In this document: one piece after another, positions 38,904 to 49,244 of the stretch
Layout: every line of letters starts with the position of its first letter
How positions within the stretch are numbered: position 1 is the first letter of the stretch
Origin: Pseudidiomarina aestuarii
GTDB lineage: Bacteria > Pseudomonadota > Gammaproteobacteria > Enterobacterales > Alteromonadaceae
Direction of reading: 5' to 3'
Length of the DNA: 64,000 bases
Assembly (NCBI RefSeq): GCF_003987355.1
Contig: NZ_PIPR01000004.1
Location: forward strand, 44,791 to 108,790
Made by a program: the position numbers and the translations under genes
The notes under the pieces: model-generated
What the model was told of the DNA's origin: nothing
Databases searched by the model: none
The model's input: only the letters and a program-made list of their open reading frames with translations

Positions 38904-38932
38904 ATTGTACGCCAACTCCGGCCAAGGATCAA
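38904..38932 (-). promoter_or_regulatory. Putative rpmE promoter
   Basis: On the minus strand TTGATC (38927-38932) and TACAAT (38904-38909) are spaced by 17 nt. The predicted start near 38897 gives a leader of about 109 nt before rpmE, long enough for leader-based control, though no specific element is recognised. Confidence 0.6.
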
Positions 38933-38993
38933 GCGGATCAACAAGGTGTCAGCATACTTGCGTAAGGTCAGCGCGCACCGCACAATACGGCCT

Positions 38994-41186
38994 ATGCCTA
39001 CTCAATTGAACGCCTCCACCGTAGCCATTCGCGTTGCCCTGCCGGTACCGCTGTTTCGGCTCTACAGTTATGACTGCGATAGCCTGCCAGCTGTCGGGGC
39101 TCGCGTGCGGGTGCCGTTCGGAAATCGTCAGCTCATTGGCATTTGTATGGGAAAGGACGAAAGTCCTGATCCAACTATCAAGCGCAAGCCCATTAGCGCT
39201 GTGCTGGATGAGTCGAATTGTTGGACCGAGCCTCTGTGGCGTTTGCTGGTGTGGGCGGCAGATTATTATCAACATCCGCCAGGCGAAGTCTTGCAGCACG
39301 CATTGCCAGCTTTGTTACGCCAAGGTGATGCTGCGGGTTACCAAACCACCGTACACTATGAGGTGACCGATGAAGGTCGCACGGTTGAACTGGATAGTTT
39401 AAAGCGGGCTCCACAACAGCAACGCCTGCTTGCGGCACTGCGTCGGCAGTCGCTGCTGCGTCGTGACATCGTCAGCGAAGATTACTCTTTGAGTGCGCTA
39501 AAAGCACTGCAGGATAAAGACTTGGTTGCTGCCGTTGAGCACCAGCCGGACCTACAACAGTGGCAATTTTCCATCGATGCGGAGCCGCTGACTTTGAATC
39601 CAGAGCAGGCCATGGCAGTGGCAGCTATTGGCGCGGCAAAACAGGCACAAACTTATTTGATTGATGGCGTTACCGGTAGCGGCAAAACCGAGGTTTATTT
39701 GCAAGCGATGGCCGACGTTCTGCGCCGCGGACGGCAGGTATTGGTGTTGGTGCCAGAAATAGGACTTACTCCGCAGACGCTGCGCCGTTTTAAAAAGCGC
39801 TTTAACGTCCCGATCGTCATGCTGCACTCCGCGCTCACCGATAGAGAGCGATTGGACGCCTGGTTAGATGCCAAGCAGGGCCACGCGGCAATCGTGATCG
39901 GCACACGCTCAGCAATTTTTACGCCCTGTCAGCGCCTCGGCATGATTATTGTGGATGAAGAGCACGATAATTCGCTCAAGCAACAAGAGGGGTTTCGCTA
40001 CCATGCGCGAGACCTTGCCGTATTGCGCGGTCATGAAGAACAAGTGCCAGTGTTGCTCGGTAGTGCGACGCCGTCACTGGAGTCACTGAATAATGCCATG
40101 CAAAAGCGCTATGCCTGGCTGCGGCTTACCAAACGCGCGGGTAACGCGAAAAAGGCACAACATGTGATTCTCGATATCAAATCGCTACCGCTGAAAGCAG
40201 GGTTGTCGCAGCCACTGATAAAGCTTATTCAAGCTGAGTTAGAACAACAGAATCAAGTATTGCTGTTTTTGAATCGGCGCGGCTATGCGCCAGCGCTGTT
40301 ATGCCATGAGTGTGGCTGGCTGGCCACCTGCGAGCGCTGTGATGCGCCCTATACTTTGCATCAACATAACCGCCTGTTGCAGTGCCATCACTGTGGCTCT
40401 CAGCAACGCGTACAAACTCAGTGTCATGATTGCGGCTCAACACAGTTGGTCGGACGTGGGGTGGGTACTGAACAGCTAGAGTCGACCTTGGCCGAGCTGT
40501 TCCCCGAATATCCAGTTTTGCGTATCGACCGTGATACGACCCGACGTAAGGGCAGTTTGCAGCAACATTTAGAGGATGCTCGAGACAGCAAGTATCCATT
40601 GTTAGTCGGTACCCAAATGCTCGCGAAAGGGCATCATTTTCCGAATGTTACATTAGTGGCATTACTAGACGTAGATGGAGCCTTATTTAGTGCGGATTTC
40701 CGCGCAGCAGAACGACTGGGACAACTCTTTACCCAGGTAGCGGGGCGTTCTGGTCGCGCCAGTAAGCCAGGCGCGGTGGTCTTACAAACACACCATCCCG
40801 ACCATGAACTGATTCAAGATTTAGTCAATAACGGTTACCATCATTTTGCCGCCTCAGCACTGACCGAACGAGAGCTGACGCAGCTTCCGCCGTATGGACA
40901 AATGGCGCTATTCCGCGCCGATGATACGCAAGCCGATGCAGCACTGGCAGCTTTGCAGGCGATTGCTCGACATTTTCCCGAGCGTGATGACGTTACCGTG
41001 TTAGGACCTTTGCCAGCCATCATGGAAAAACGCGCTGGCCGTTATCGTTACCAACTGATTGTTCAATGTCATCAACGTGCTCTGCGCACGCAGTTGCTTC
41101 GCCATGTGTTGCCACAACTGGAACAGTTGCCGGAATTACGCCGCGTACGATGGTCACTAGACGTCGATCCGCAAGACTTTACGTAG
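38994..41186 (+). CDS. priA: Primosomal replication-restart helicase PriA
   Basis: 3'-5' DNA helicase that reloads the replisome at stalled forks. The ATG at 38994 (MPTQLNASTVAIRVALPVPLFRLYSYDC) gives 730 residues, the E. coli length; the frame is open further upstream but that part is not PriA-like. An N-terminal 3'-DNA-binding domain precedes helicase motif I DGVTGSGKTEVY (about 225), motif II DEEH (about 323) and GSATPSLES. A Cys-rich zinc domain with CHECGW, CERCDAP, CHHCGS and CHDCGS (eight Cys) lies at about 440-485. Helicase motifs GTQMLAKGHHFPNVTLV and QVAGRSGR follow. Confidence 0.96.
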   Translation: MPTQLNASTVAIRVALPVPLFRLYSYDCDSLPAVGARVRVPFGNRQLIGICMGKDESPDPTIKRKPISAVLDESNCWTEPLWRLLVWAADYYQHPPGEVLQHALPALLRQGDAAGYQTTVHYEVTDEGRTVELDSLKRAPQQQRLLAALRRQSLLRRDIVSEDYSLSALKALQDKDLVAAVEHQPDLQQWQFSIDAEPLTLNPEQAMAVAAIGAAKQAQTYLIDGVTGSGKTEVYLQAMADVLRRGRQVLVLVPEIGLTPQTLRRFKKRFNVPIVMLHSALTDRERLDAWLDAKQGHAAIVIGTRSAIFTPCQRLGMIIVDEEHDNSLKQQEGFRYHARDLAVLRGHEEQVPVLLGSATPSLESLNNAMQKRYAWLRLTKRAGNAKKAQHVILDIKSLPLKAGLSQPLIKLIQAELEQQNQVLLFLNRRGYAPALLCHECGWLATCERCDAPYTLHQHNRLLQCHHCGSQQRVQTQCHDCGSTQLVGRGVGTEQLESTLAELFPEYPVLRIDRDTTRRKGSLQQHLEDARDSKYPLLVGTQMLAKGHHFPNVTLVALLDVDGALFSADFRAAERLGQLFTQVAGRSGRASKPGAVVLQTHHPDHELIQDLVNNGYHHFAASALTERELTQLPPYGQMALFRADDTQADAALAALQAIARHFPERDDVTVLGPLPAIMEKRAGRYRYQLIVQCHQRALRTQLLRHVLPQLEQLPELRRVRWSLDVDPQDFT

Positions 41187-41204
41187 TAAACTAAGAACCC
41201 GCTG

Positions 41205-41275
41205 ATGGCTACTCGATAATAGCTATTAGCAAGAGCTAGTAACCAGTAGCTATTAACGATTAGCGTATTTAAGGG
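41205..41275. repeat. AT-rich TTACTAG-family element (copy 2)
   Basis: Contains the palindrome AATAGCTATT, the words CTAGTAAC and TAGCTATTAACG, and GATTAGCG, ending about 8 nt before the argS start. It shares words with the gaps at 12290-12342 and 49245-49325. It lies in the leader region of argS, so it may fold in the mRNA. Confidence 0.4.
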
Positions 41276-41283
41276 TTTTATTG

Positions 41284-43026
41284 ATGAAAGAGCAGTTGGA
41301 AGTTTTATTGGCTGATGCCGTTACCGCACTCAAGCAGCAGAACGTTGTGCCGAGTGAGCTTGAGCCTCGTATCCAACTCGACCGTCCGCGCGACAAGAGC
41401 CACGGTGACTTTGCGACCAATTTAGCACTGCTGCTGGCCAAGCCTGCCGGAATGAATCCGCGTGCGCTCGCTGAGGCTTTGCTGGGTGCATTGCCAGCGA
41501 ACAGCTTGATTGCGAAAGCTGATATCGCCGGGCCAGGATTCATCAATTTCACCATCAGCCAAGATCAACTGTTACAGCAACTCGAACACGCCTATCAAGA
41601 CGCAAAGGTTGGGGTACAGCCAGCTGAGCAAACCAAACGTTGTGTGGTCGACTATTCGTCACCAAACCTAGCGAAAGAAATGCATGTCGGTCACCTGCGC
41701 TCTGCCATTATCGGTGATGCGGTTGTGCGCACGCTAGAATTCATTGGCCATACCGTGATTCGGCAAAACCATGTTGGTGATTGGGGAACCCAATTCGGCA
41801 TGTTGTTGGCTTACATGGAAGAGCTCGATGACAATGCTATGGAGCTCGAACTCAGTAACCTTGAGACCTTTTATAAAGCCGCCAAAAAACGTTTTGACGA
41901 GAGTCCAGAATTCGCTAATCGTGCTCGCGAGCTGGTGGTGTCGTTACAAGGTGGCGATGCCAAATGTCGCGCGCTCTGGCAGCAGTTTATTGATATCTCC
42001 TTAAGCCATTGTCAGGAAGTGTATGACCGCCTTGGTGTCAGTCTAACGCGTGACGATGTGATGGCGGAAAGCGCTTATAACGATGATTTAGCGCAAGTGG
42101 TCGAAGATCTAAAAGCACAGAACCTATTGGTCGAAGACCAAGGCGCAATGTGTGTGTTTTTAGATGAGTTTAAAAACAAAGATGGTGAGTCATTGCCGGT
42201 CATAGTGCAGAAGTCTGGCGGTGGCTATTTGTATGCCACGACCGACCTTGCCGCGGTTCGTTATCGCCAGAACAAGCTCCATGGCGATCACCTGATTTAT
42301 TTTGTTGATCAGCGCCAAGGTCTGCATTTTCAGCAAATTTTTACGCTCGCGAAAAAAGCCGGATTTGCTCGTCAAGATTTACAGATGGATCACTACGGTT
42401 TTGGTACTGTGATGGGCAAAGATGGTCGACCCTATAAGAGTCGTGACGGCGGTGTGACCAAGCTCGCTGACTTATTAGATGAAGCCGAAAAGCGCGCACT
42501 TGAACTTCTGCAGAGCAAGAAATCGGATCTTACCGCCGAAGAACAAGCTCACATCGCCAGCGTCGTAGGTATCAGCTCGGTCAAATATGCTGACCTCTCA
42601 AAGAATCGTAACAGTGATTACATCTTTGACTGGGATACCATGCTGAGTTTCGAAGGAAACACAGCACCTTATCTGCTGTATGCGTACACCCGGGTAAATA
42701 GTATTTTCAGTAAGGCAGGCATTGAAGCGAATGCGGTGCAGGGTGACTTTGTACTCAATGATGAGAAGGAAGTGGAGTTAGCCAACACGCTGATCCGCTT
42801 TAATGAGGTGGTGCATAGCGTGGCTGATAAAGCGTTGCCACATTTTCTTTGTGGCTACCTATTTGAGCTAGCCGGAGCCTTCTCGAGCTTCTACGAAGCG
42901 TGCCCAATATTGAATCATGATGATGCTGCGGTGCGAGCCAGTCGCTTAAAGTTAGCCGCGTTGACCGCGAAGACGTTGCGCCAGGGTTTGGCGTTACTCG
43001 GTATTCAAACTCTCGAGAAGATGTAA
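41284..43026 (+). CDS. argS: Arginyl-tRNA synthetase
   Basis: Class I synthetase charging tRNA-Arg. I use the ATG at 41284 (580 residues); a TTG directly before it is the only alternative. An N-terminal Add-1 domain (1-110) recognises the tRNA D-loop. The class I HIGH motif appears as [14 protein letters not shown] (about 126-139), typical of ArgRS. As usual for this enzyme there is no standard [19 protein letters not shown] (about 376) takes its place. The C-terminal anticodon-binding domain follows with [13 protein letters not shown]. Located between priA and ftsN. Confidence 0.96.
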   Translation: MKEQLEVLLADAVTALKQQNVVPSELEPRIQLDRPRDKSHGDFATNLALLLAKPAGMNPRALAEALLGALPANSLIAKADIAGPGFINFTISQDQLLQQLEHAYQDAKVGVQPAEQTKRCVVDYSSPNLAKEMHVGHLRSAIIGDAVVRTLEFIGHTVIRQNHVGDWGTQFGMLLAYMEELDDNAMELELSNLETFYKAAKKRFDESPEFANRARELVVSLQGGDAKCRALWQQFIDISLSHCQEVYDRLGVSLTRDDVMAESAYNDDLAQVVEDLKAQNLLVEDQGAMCVFLDEFKNKDGESLPVIVQKSGGGYLYATTDLAAVRYRQNKLHGDHLIYFVDQRQGLHFQQIFTLAKKAGFARQDLQMDHYGFGTVMGKDGRPYKSRDGGVTKLADLLDEAEKRALELLQSKKSDLTAEEQAHIASVVGISSVKYADLSKNRNSDYIFDWDTMLSFEGNTAPYLLYAYTRVNSIFSKAGIEANAVQGDFVLNDEKEVELANTLIRFNEVVHSVADKALPHFLCGYLFELAGAFSSFYEACPILNHDDAAVRASRLKLAALTAKTLRQGLALLGIQTLEKM

Positions 43027-43042
43027 TGGAGTTGCTGTAGGA

Positions 43043-43621
43043 ATGGATTACGCAAACCGCGGGCGTCCGCCACAGAAGAAAGGCAAAAAATCTGCGCCAA
43101 AAGGCCGTAAACCTGCTGGTAAGAAAGGTGGCAAACCCGTTCCGTGGGGAATGCTGATTATTGCCTGCGTTGTGGTGGCGGGTTTTGTTTGGTTCTTGGC
43201 TACTATTTCAGGTAAATCAGAGCAGCCTACAGTGACCACCGAGCAAGCTTTACCGGTACCGGCTGAACAGCCGCAAGCGCAGCCGGAATCGACGTTGCCA
43301 GACAAGCCAGATGAGCGCTGGCAGTACATCGAAGAACTTGAGAATCATGAAGTTCAAGTGGATGTGCCAGAGCGCGAAATTGGTCCGCCAAAACTCATGC
43401 AATGTGGTTCGTTCCGGCAGTTAGATGACGCAAATACTCTGAAAGCGCGCATTGCCATGGCAGGATTAGAGTCACAAGTCCGCGAAAGTAACGGCAGCAA
43501 TGGTCGTTGGTACCGTGTGATCTTGGGTCCCTACGAAACCAAGCGCGATGCCGAACGTGACCGTCACAAACTGCAGCGCGTGCAGGTATTTAATTGCCAG
43601 ATTTGGAACTGGAACCTCTAG
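43043..43621 (+). CDS. ftsN: Cell division protein FtsN-like, SPOR domain
   Basis: Bitopic divisome protein that activates septal wall synthesis and binds denuded glycan. 192 residues: a very basic, Lys/Gly-rich cytoplasmic tail (1-33), one transmembrane helix at about 34-54 (PWGMLIIACVVVAGFVWFLA), a Pro/Gln/Glu-rich linker and a C-terminal SPOR domain (about 115-190) with LMQCGSFRQLDDANTLKARIAMAGLESQV and WYRVILGPYETKRDAE. The position in front of hslV-hslU matches ftsN in E. coli and relatives. Shorter than E. coli FtsN (319) because the linker is short. Confidence 0.88.
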   Translation: MDYANRGRPPQKKGKKSAPKGRKPAGKKGGKPVPWGMLIIACVVVAGFVWFLATISGKSEQPTVTTEQALPVPAEQPQAQPESTLPDKPDERWQYIEELENHEVQVDVPEREIGPPKLMQCGSFRQLDDANTLKARIAMAGLESQVRESNGSNGRWYRVILGPYETKRDAERDRHKLQRVQVFNCQIWNWNL

Positions 43622-43636
43622 TAATTCTGGGTCTCG

Positions 43637-43662
43637 CTTGAAAATCACAAATACGCCCACAT
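43637..43662 (+). promoter_or_regulatory. Putative heat-shock sigma-32 promoter of hslVU
   Basis: CTTGAAA (43637-43643) is a full match to the sigma-32 -35. After 12 nt comes CCCACAT (43656-43662), close to the -10 consensus CCCCATNT. It lies in the 72-nt gap between ftsN and hslV, and the predicted start near 43670 leaves a leader of about 24 nt. hslVU is a known sigma-32 operon in E. coli. Confidence 0.7.
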
Positions 43663-43693
43663 AACTGCTGCATAGCAACATGAGGAAGTATTT

Positions 43694-44230
43694 GTGACTA
43701 CAATCGTATCAGTCCGCCGCGGTGACAAGGTTGTCATTGGTGGTGATGGCCAAGTTTCTCTCGGTAATACCGTTATGAAAGGCAACGCCCGCAAGGTGCG
43801 TCGCCTTTACAATGATCAAGTGCTCGCCGGTTTTGCCGGTGGTACCGCTGACGCCTTTACCCTATTCGAACGCTTCGAAACCAAACTCGAGAAACATCAA
43901 GGCAACTTGATGCGCGCTGCGGTGGAGCTCGCCAAAGACTGGCGCACCGACCGCATGCTGCGGCGTTTAGAAGCACTCCTTGCCGTAGCCGATAAACACA
44001 CGTCATTGATTATTACCGGGAACGGTGATGTGGTGCAGCCAGAGAACGATCTGATCGCCATCGGTTCGGGCGGTCCCTTCGCGCAAGCCGCAGCAACCGC
44101 GTTATTAGAAAATACCGACTTGAGTGCTCGTGACATTGTGCAAAAAGCATTAACGATTGCGGGTGATATTTGTGTGTTTACCAATAGCAATCAAACAATT
44201 GAAGAACAGGAGTCGGTAGTAAATGTCTGA
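43694..44230 (+). CDS. hslV: ATP-dependent protease peptidase subunit HslV
   Basis: Proteasome-like peptidase that forms a double hexamer and works with HslU to degrade misfolded proteins. The start is GTG with GAGGAAG upstream. After removal of the first Met, Thr2 of MTTIVSVRR is the nucleophile, and [22 protein letters not shown] follows as in all Hsl[15 protein letters not shown] near 115-128 is also conserved. 178 residues, normal. It overlaps hslU by 8 nt. Confidence 0.98.
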   Translation: MTTIVSVRRGDKVVIGGDGQVSLGNTVMKGNARKVRRLYNDQVLAGFAGGTADAFTLFERFETKLEKHQGNLMRAAVELAKDWRTDRMLRRLEALLAVADKHTSLIITGNGDVVQPENDLIAIGSGGPFAQAAATALLENTDLSARDIVQKALTIAGDICVFTNSNQTIEEQESVVNV

Positions 44231-45563
44231 TATGACCCCACGTGAAATTGTTGATGAATTGAATCGTCACATTATTGGCCAAGATAATGCCAAGAAGGCT
44301 GTTGCAGTGGCACTCCGAAATCGCTGGCGCCGGATGCAGTTAAATGAGGAACTGCGTCACGAAGTCACACCGAAAAATATTCTGATGATCGGCCCAACCG
44401 GTGTCGGTAAAACAGAGATCGCACGGCGTTTAGCGAAATTAGCAAATGCCCCTTTCATCAAAATTGAGGCGACCAAGTTCACTGAAGTGGGCTATGTCGG
44501 TAAAGAAGTTGAGTCGATTATCCGTGACTTGATGGACACTGCAATGAAGCAGACCCGCGAGCAGATGATGCAGAAGGTTCGCTTCCGTGCTGAGGAAGCA
44601 GCTGAAGAGCGTATTTTGGATGCTTTGTTGCCACCGGCCAAGAAAACTGCCGGTTGGGCAGACGAGAAGCCAGAAGACCGCGAGCAGAGCAATACACGCC
44701 AAGTATTTCGGAAGAAGCTCCGCGAAGGTCAGCTCGACGACAAAGAAATTGAAATTGAATTGAGCGCATCACCGATGGGGGTCGAAATTATGGCCCCACC
44801 GGGAATGGAAGAAATGACATCGCAACTGCAGAGCATGTTCCAAAACATGGGTAGCGGTAAGTCAAAGCCGAAGAAGCTGAAGATCAAGGATGCATTCAAG
44901 CACTTGGTTGAAGAAGAAGCGGCGAAAATGCTGAATCCAGAAGATGTGAAAGAAAAGGCCCTGCAAAGTGTCGAGCAAAATGGCATCGTGTTCTTGGATG
45001 AGGTGGATAAAATTTGCAAGCGCGGTGATGTCAGTGGTCCGGATGTGTCGCGTGAAGGTGTACAGCGTGACTTACTGCCATTGGTCGAGGGGACAACGGT
45101 ATCCACTAAGCATGGCATGGTGAAAACTGACCATATTTTGTTTATCGCCTCCGGTGCGTTTCAAATGTCCAAGCCTTCCGATCTGATTCCGGAGTTGCAA
45201 GGTCGACTGCCGATTCGCGTTGAACTGGATGCACTAACAAGCAATGACTTCGTTCGCATTCTGACCGAACCAAATGCCTCGTTGACCACGCAATACAAAG
45301 CGTTAATGGCAACCGAAGGTGTCACGGTTGAATTTACGAAGGACGGCATTCAACGCATTGCAGAAACCGCGTTCCATGTTAACGAAACCACAGAAAATAT
45401 TGGTGCGCGTCGGTTGCATACGGTACTTGAGCGCCTGATGGAAGAGGTGTCGTTCAAAGCCAGTGATTTACAAGGTGAACGCATCGAAATTGATGGTGCT
45501 TATGTGGATAAACATCTAGGTAAGCTGGCGCAAGACGAAGACCTCAGCCGCTTTATTCTATAA
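44223..45563 (+). CDS. hslU: ATP-dependent protease ATPase subunit HslU
   Basis: AAA+ unfoldase of the HslVU protease. Walker A is [14 protein letters not shown] (about residues 56-69), followed by [22 protein letters not shown] with the GYVG pore loop. The I domain (about 110-230) is rich in charged residues and includes [13 protein letters not shown]. Walker B is VFLDEVDKI (about 256), then the sensor and C-terminal region with [16 protein letters not shown] and the terminal LSRFIL tail that inserts into HslV. 446 residues, normal. Confidence 0.98.
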   Translation: MSDMTPREIVDELNRHIIGQDNAKKAVAVALRNRWRRMQLNEELRHEVTPKNILMIGPTGVGKTEIARRLAKLANAPFIKIEATKFTEVGYVGKEVESIIRDLMDTAMKQTREQMMQKVRFRAEEAAEERILDALLPPAKKTAGWADEKPEDREQSNTRQVFRKKLREGQLDDKEIEIELSASPMGVEIMAPPGMEEMTSQLQSMFQNMGSGKSKPKKLKIKDAFKHLVEEEAAKMLNPEDVKEKALQSVEQNGIVFLDEVDKICKRGDVSGPDVSREGVQRDLLPLVEGTTVSTKHGMVKTDHILFIASGAFQMSKPSDLIPELQGRLPIRVELDALTSNDFVRILTEPNASLTTQYKALMATEGVTVEFTKDGIQRIAETAFHVNETTENIGARRLHTVLERLMEEVSFKASDLQGERIEIDGAYVDKHLGKLAQDEDLSRFIL

Positions 45564-45647
45564 GTCGAATCTGTTGTAGTCCTTTGCTGTCGTAGAACGC
45601 GGTTTGCGGTTATACTGTGAAGCGAATCTCACAGCAGGGGAACTGCA

Positions 45648-46133
45648 ATGGAATACAACACGTCAGAACTTTGCGATTTATACCCAGACATGGTCGATGT
45701 CGTCGAACCCATGTTCATTCATTATGGTGGCCGGTCATCGTTCGGTGGTCAGCTCGTCACCATCAAATGTTTTGAAGATAAAGGTGTTATCGAAGAGGTG
45801 GTGCAGCAGAATGGTGCTGGCAAAGTGTTGTTGATTGATGGCGGTGGTTCATCGCGTCGCGCACTCATTGACATTGCCATTGCTGAGTTAGCATTTGATA
45901 ACGAGTGGGAAGGCATCTTGTGTTACGGTGCAGTGCGTGATGTCGACGCATTAGAAGAAGTCGATTTCGGTATTATGGCTATGACGTCTATTCCTGTTGG
46001 CGCCATCAGCGAAGGTGTCGGCGAAGTTGATGTCCCCGTCAATTTTGCGGGTGTAACCTTCTTACCTGAAGATCATCTGTATGCTGATAGTACGGGAGTG
46101 ATCTTGTCACCTGAACCGCTCGATATCGAATAA
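45648..46133 (+). CDS. rraA: RNase E activity regulator RraA
   Basis: Trimeric protein that binds RNase E and inhibits it, shifting mRNA decay. 161 residues starting [21 protein letters not shown], with [38 protein letters not shown] and [23 protein letters not shown] as in E. coli RraA. AGGGGA lies before the ATG. It follows hslU by 84 nt, the common order, and is followed after only 4 nt by a hutG-like gene, so both may be on one message. Confidence 0.95.
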   Translation: MEYNTSELCDLYPDMVDVVEPMFIHYGGRSSFGGQLVTIKCFEDKGVIEEVVQQNGAGKVLLIDGGGSSRRALIDIAIAELAFDNEWEGILCYGAVRDVDALEEVDFGIMAMTSIPVGAISEGVGEVDVPVNFAGVTFLPEDHLYADSTGVILSPEPLDIE

Positions 46134-46137
46134 AGTT

Positions 46138-47181
46138 ATGCAGCTTCGCGCGATTTCATTCGACGATTTTACGTCGCCGCGTGCAGGCGAAATCAAATGG
46201 GGGCAAGTACTGACGTGCTTGCCCTCGTCTTTATCTGCAAATACATATAATGATGTGCTTGAGCAAGCTTGGGCTGATGGCCATCGCACTGCTATCGTTG
46301 CCGTTCCCGAGAGTCTCGGTGCACGCGCGAACTTAGGTCGTGCTGGCGCTGAGACGAGCTTAACTGCTTGGTTACCCGCACTCGCCAATCTCCAAGTCAA
46401 TGCAGCGAGTGACCCAGCATCACTATTGGTGGTGGGAGCCATTGAGTGCGATGATTTGCAGGCTCAATCTGAAATTTTGGACCTGAGCAATCCCAATCAA
46501 TTAAATCAGCTTCGTGATCTTGTTGCAGAGCTTGATACACGCGTAATTGCCGTATTGCAGCCATTATTTACACTCGGTTTTGATGTTGTTCTCATTGGTG
46601 GCGGCCATAACAATGCCTACCCACTCTTGAAGTCACTGGCGAGCGCCTGTAAATCACCGGTCGGTGCGATGAATCTTGACCCGCATTCTGACTTTCGCAG
46701 CTGTGAAGGTCGCCATAGTGGCAACGGCTTTCGCTATGCCTACAGTGAAGGTTTCTTGCAGCATTACCATGTGGTTGGCTTGCATCCAGCAAGGAATAAC
46801 GCAGACAGTCTCAGCGCTTTATCAGATGCCGGGTTTAATTATACGCATTTAGATATATTGCGTACGAAAGCATGGGATACCTTAACCGTCAGCTGGCAAC
46901 AATGCGCAGCAGCTTGGCAAGTTCCGTTTGGAATTGAGGTCGACTTAGATGCCGTAACCGGCATGCCGGCCAGTGCAATGAATTACGCTGGGATCGATGC
47001 TGATCAAGTATTCTCGTACATCGCTGGGTTAGCGCAATTACCACAAGCACGTTATCTGCATCTCACAGAAGCAGCACCCTGTTTGCATCCAGCCGGTTTG
47101 GCAGCAGGAAACCGAATGGTCGGTCAAATCATCATCGAAGGCCTACTGGCTTATTTGAATGCCCGCGCCGCGCAAAGCTAG
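46138..47181 (+). CDS. hutG: Formimidoylglutamase-like protein, arginase superfamily
   Basis: Probably hydrolyses N-formimidoylglutamate to glutamate and formamide, the last step of histidine breakdown. The ureohydrolase metal ligands are all visible in slightly altered form: [11 protein letters not shown] (His), NLDPHSDFR (Asp-x-His-x-Asp) and [11 protein letters not shown] (two Asp). 347 residues with an N-terminal extension of about 80 residues. Function is assigned from the family and from hutI, hutC, hutU and hutH next door; arginase or agmatinase activity cannot be ruled out. There is no good ribosome site, and the start is 4 nt after rraA, so translation may be coupled. It overlaps the convergent hutI by 4 nt. 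Confidence 0.82.
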   Translation: MQLRAISFDDFTSPRAGEIKWGQVLTCLPSSLSANTYNDVLEQAWADGHRTAIVAVPESLGARANLGRAGAETSLTAWLPALANLQVNAASDPASLLVVGAIECDDLQAQSEILDLSNPNQLNQLRDLVAELDTRVIAVLQPLFTLGFDVVLIGGGHNNAYPLLKSLASACKSPVGAMNLDPHSDFRSCEGRHSGNGFRYAYSEGFLQHYHVVGLHPARNNADSLSALSDAGFNYTHLDILRTKAWDTLTVSWQQCAAAWQVPFGIEVDLDAVTGMPASAMNYAGIDADQVFSYIAGLAQLPQARYLHLTEAAPCLHPAGLAAGNRMVGQIIIEGLLAYLNARAAQS

Positions 47182-48374
47182 CGACGCTGACCTTGAATCC
47201 AACAGGCATGTAATGGATTGGTGCCAAACTGATAGGCCAACATGGCTGGATCCGTTACATCCCACAGGCATAAATCGGCACGCAGACCCGGCGCCAATTT
47301 ACCCCGATCGGATAAACCCAGCGCTTGAGCTGCATGGCAGGTTACCCCGCGTAGACATTCTTCCGGAGTCATACGAAACAGCGTAGCAGCCATCTGCAAC
47401 ATCAATTGTAAACTCATAATGGGCGATGTACCTGGGTTGGCATCAGTTGCGACCGCAATCGGTACTTGGTACTGCCGCAGCAAATCTATGGGTGGTAATT
47501 TGGTCTCGCGCAGGAAGTAAAAGGCGCCGGGGAGCAAGACCGCAACCGTGCCACTCGCCGCCATCGCTCGCACACCGTCCTCATCCAAGTATTCTAAATG
47601 GTCGCACGATAAGGCTTGGTACCGCGCGGCTAGAGCACTGCCCTGTTGATTGGATAGCTGTTCAGCATGCAATTTTACGGGCTTTTGTGCTGCTTTGGCC
47701 GCTTCAAATACGCGCTTGGTTTGGGCTGGCGTAAAGCCGACCTTTTCACAAAATGCATCGACGGCATCGACTAAGCCTTCAGCGACTAATTTAGGAATGA
47801 TGGTGTCGGTGACAACCTGAATATAGCCATCAGCATCGCCCGCAAATTCCGGCGGAATTGCGTGAGCAGCCAGCAAAGTAGTGACCACATCAATTGGGTA
47901 CTGCTGTGATAATTGACGTGCTGCACGCAACTGCTTGCGTTCATGTTCCAACGAGAGTCCATAACCCGATTTAATTTCGATGGTTGTGACACCTTCACGA
48001 ATCAAAGCTAAGAGTCGCGGAATGGTCTGTTGTACCAATTGTTCTTGTGTCGCAGCTCGGGTCGCTCTCACAGTTGACGCAATGCCGCCGCCTGCTGTGG
48101 CGATATCCGCATAGGCCACACCATGCAATCGCTGGGCAAACTCATTGGCGCGGTCGCCAGCCCAAACCAAATGCGTATGGCAGTCAATCAAACCCGGTGT
48201 CACCACACCGCCATGGCCATCAATGATCTCAGCGCTGGTTGGTGGCGCCTCAGCACGACCTCCCACAAACTGAATAACACCATCGGCAACGTCAATCACA
48301 CCATCGTCGATGAGTCCGTACCCATCACCTAAACAGGTCGCTAGACGCACATTTTCAAGTCGGAATGCACTCAC
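47178..48374 (-). CDS. hutI: Imidazolonepropionase HutI
   Basis: Hydrolyses 4-imidazolone-5-propionate to N-formimidoylglutamate, third step of histidine use. Amidohydrolase fold of 398 residues with the metal motif [19 protein letters not shown] (about 60-80), [17 protein letters not shown] near 135, [14 protein letters not shown] near 235 and [11 protein letters not shown] near 310. The start is GTG at 48374 with AAAGGA upstream. A perfect HutC-type palindrome lies 22 nt before it, so it should be repressed by the divergent HutC. Confidence 0.96.
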   Translation of the reverse strand: MSAFRLENVRLATCLGDGYGLIDDGVIDVADGVIQFVGGRAEAPPTSAEIIDGHGGVVTPGLIDCHTHLVWAGDRANEFAQRLHGVAYADIATAGGGIASTVRATRAATQEQLVQQTIPRLLALIREGVTTIEIKSGYGLSLEHERKQLRAARQLSQQYPIDVVTTLLAAHAIPPEFAGDADGYIQVVTDTIIPKLVAEGLVDAVDAFCEKVGFTPAQTKRVFEAAKAAQKPVKLHAEQLSNQQGSALAARYQALSCDHLEYLDEDGVRAMAASGTVAVLLPGAFYFLRETKLPPIDLLRQYQVPIAVATDANPGTSPIMSLQLMLQMAATLFRMTPEECLRGVTCHAAQALGLSDRGKLAPGLRADLCLWDVTDPAMLAYQFGTNPLHACWIQGQRR

Positions 48375-48395
48375 AAAAAAATCCTTTCACACAAC

Positions 48396-48407
48396 TTGTA
48401 TATACAA
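48396..48407. promoter_or_regulatory. HutC operator palindrome
   Basis: TTGTATATACAA is a perfect 12-bp palindrome and fits the TGTATATACA-type sites bound by GntR/HutC repressors of hut genes. It lies between the divergent hutI and hutC starts. Its left half is also the -35 of the hutC promoter, so binding would block that promoter; urocanate is the usual inducer. Confidence 0.8.
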
Positions 48408-48424
48408 TTAAGCTTCACTACACT
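48396..48424 (+). promoter_or_regulatory. Putative hutC-hutU-hutH promoter
   Basis: TTGTAT (48396-48401) and TACACT (48419-48424) are spaced by 17 nt. The -35 lies inside the HutC palindrome, predicting autorepression. The leader to hutC would be about 80 nt. Confidence 0.5.
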
Positions 48425-48510
48425 TTAGCACAGCTTTTGGATGATGCTTAGCCCTGCGTGGCGCAAGATTGGCATCAAGAATCAGCAGACTGCTGACATG
48501 AGGATGGAAC

Positions 48511-49215
48511 ATGGCAAAGTTTTCTGCAATAAAACAGCATTTATATCGCAAAATTGCCTCAGGCGAGTGGCCCGAGCATCACCCCGTGAGTTCAGAGAAC
48601 GCGCTCTCGCAGCAGTTTAGCGTAAGCCGCATGACAGCTCGTCGCGCTTTACAAGAACTAGCTGACGAAGGGCTCGTGATCCGTAGCAAGGGCTCTGGCA
48701 CATATGTTGCGCCGATCAAATCGCAAACCAGCTTTATGGCGATTCGAAACATCGCCGACGAAGTACGCGAACGCGGTCATAAATATCATGCGGTGGTACA
48801 TACTATGCGCCAGGAGCAAGCCACTGCCAATGTCGCCGAATTTTTGCAGTTGCCGGCAAATACACCCGTGTATCATTCGGTGATCACTCACTACGAAAAT
48901 CATGACCCCGTGCAAGTCGAAGAGCGTTGGGTGAATCCAAAAATTGTGCCGAAATATACCAGCCAAGACTTCACCAAAGTCACGCCACATGAATACCTCA
49001 GCTCAGTAGCACCGCTTACCGAAGCAAGTCATCAAATTGAAGCGATTGCACCGGTGGAGCATGTGATGCATTGGCTCAAACTTGAGAAACCGGAGCCATG
49101 CTTGCGCATTCAGCGACGCACTTGGAGCGAGTCGGGAGTGGTGACGTACGCGCTGTTGACACACCCAGGCTCACGCTTCGTCCTCGGTGGACACTTAACA
49201 TTCAAAAAAAACTAA
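48511..49215 (+). CDS. hutC: Histidine utilization repressor HutC, GntR family
   Basis: DNA-binding repressor of the hut genes, released by urocanate. The N-terminal winged helix (about 1-68) shows the GntR pattern with NALSQQFSVSRMTARRALQELADEGLVIRSKGSGTYV. The C-terminal UTRA ligand domain (about 85-230) includes RNIADEVRERGHKYHAVV and LRIQRRTWSESGVVTYALLTHPGSRF, typical of HutC. 234 residues, normal. GAGGA precedes the ATG. It heads the hutC-hutU-hutH run and faces hutI across its operator. Confidence 0.94.
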   Translation: MAKFSAIKQHLYRKIASGEWPEHHPVSSENALSQQFSVSRMTARRALQELADEGLVIRSKGSGTYVAPIKSQTSFMAIRNIADEVRERGHKYHAVVHTMRQEQATANVAEFLQLPANTPVYHSVITHYENHDPVQVEERWVNPKIVPKYTSQDFTKVTPHEYLSSVAPLTEASHQIEAIAPVEHVMHWLKLEKPEPCLRIQRRTWSESGVVTYALLTHPGSRFVLGGHLTFKKN

Positions 49216-49244
49216 AAACCTAAAAACCTAAAAGCGTGAAGAAC

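Noticed and set aside
38841..38993. Longer PriA start at 38841
   Set aside because: The extra 51 residues are Arg-rich, run through the rpmE promoter region and do not resemble PriA. The ATG at 38994 gives the standard N-terminus and length.
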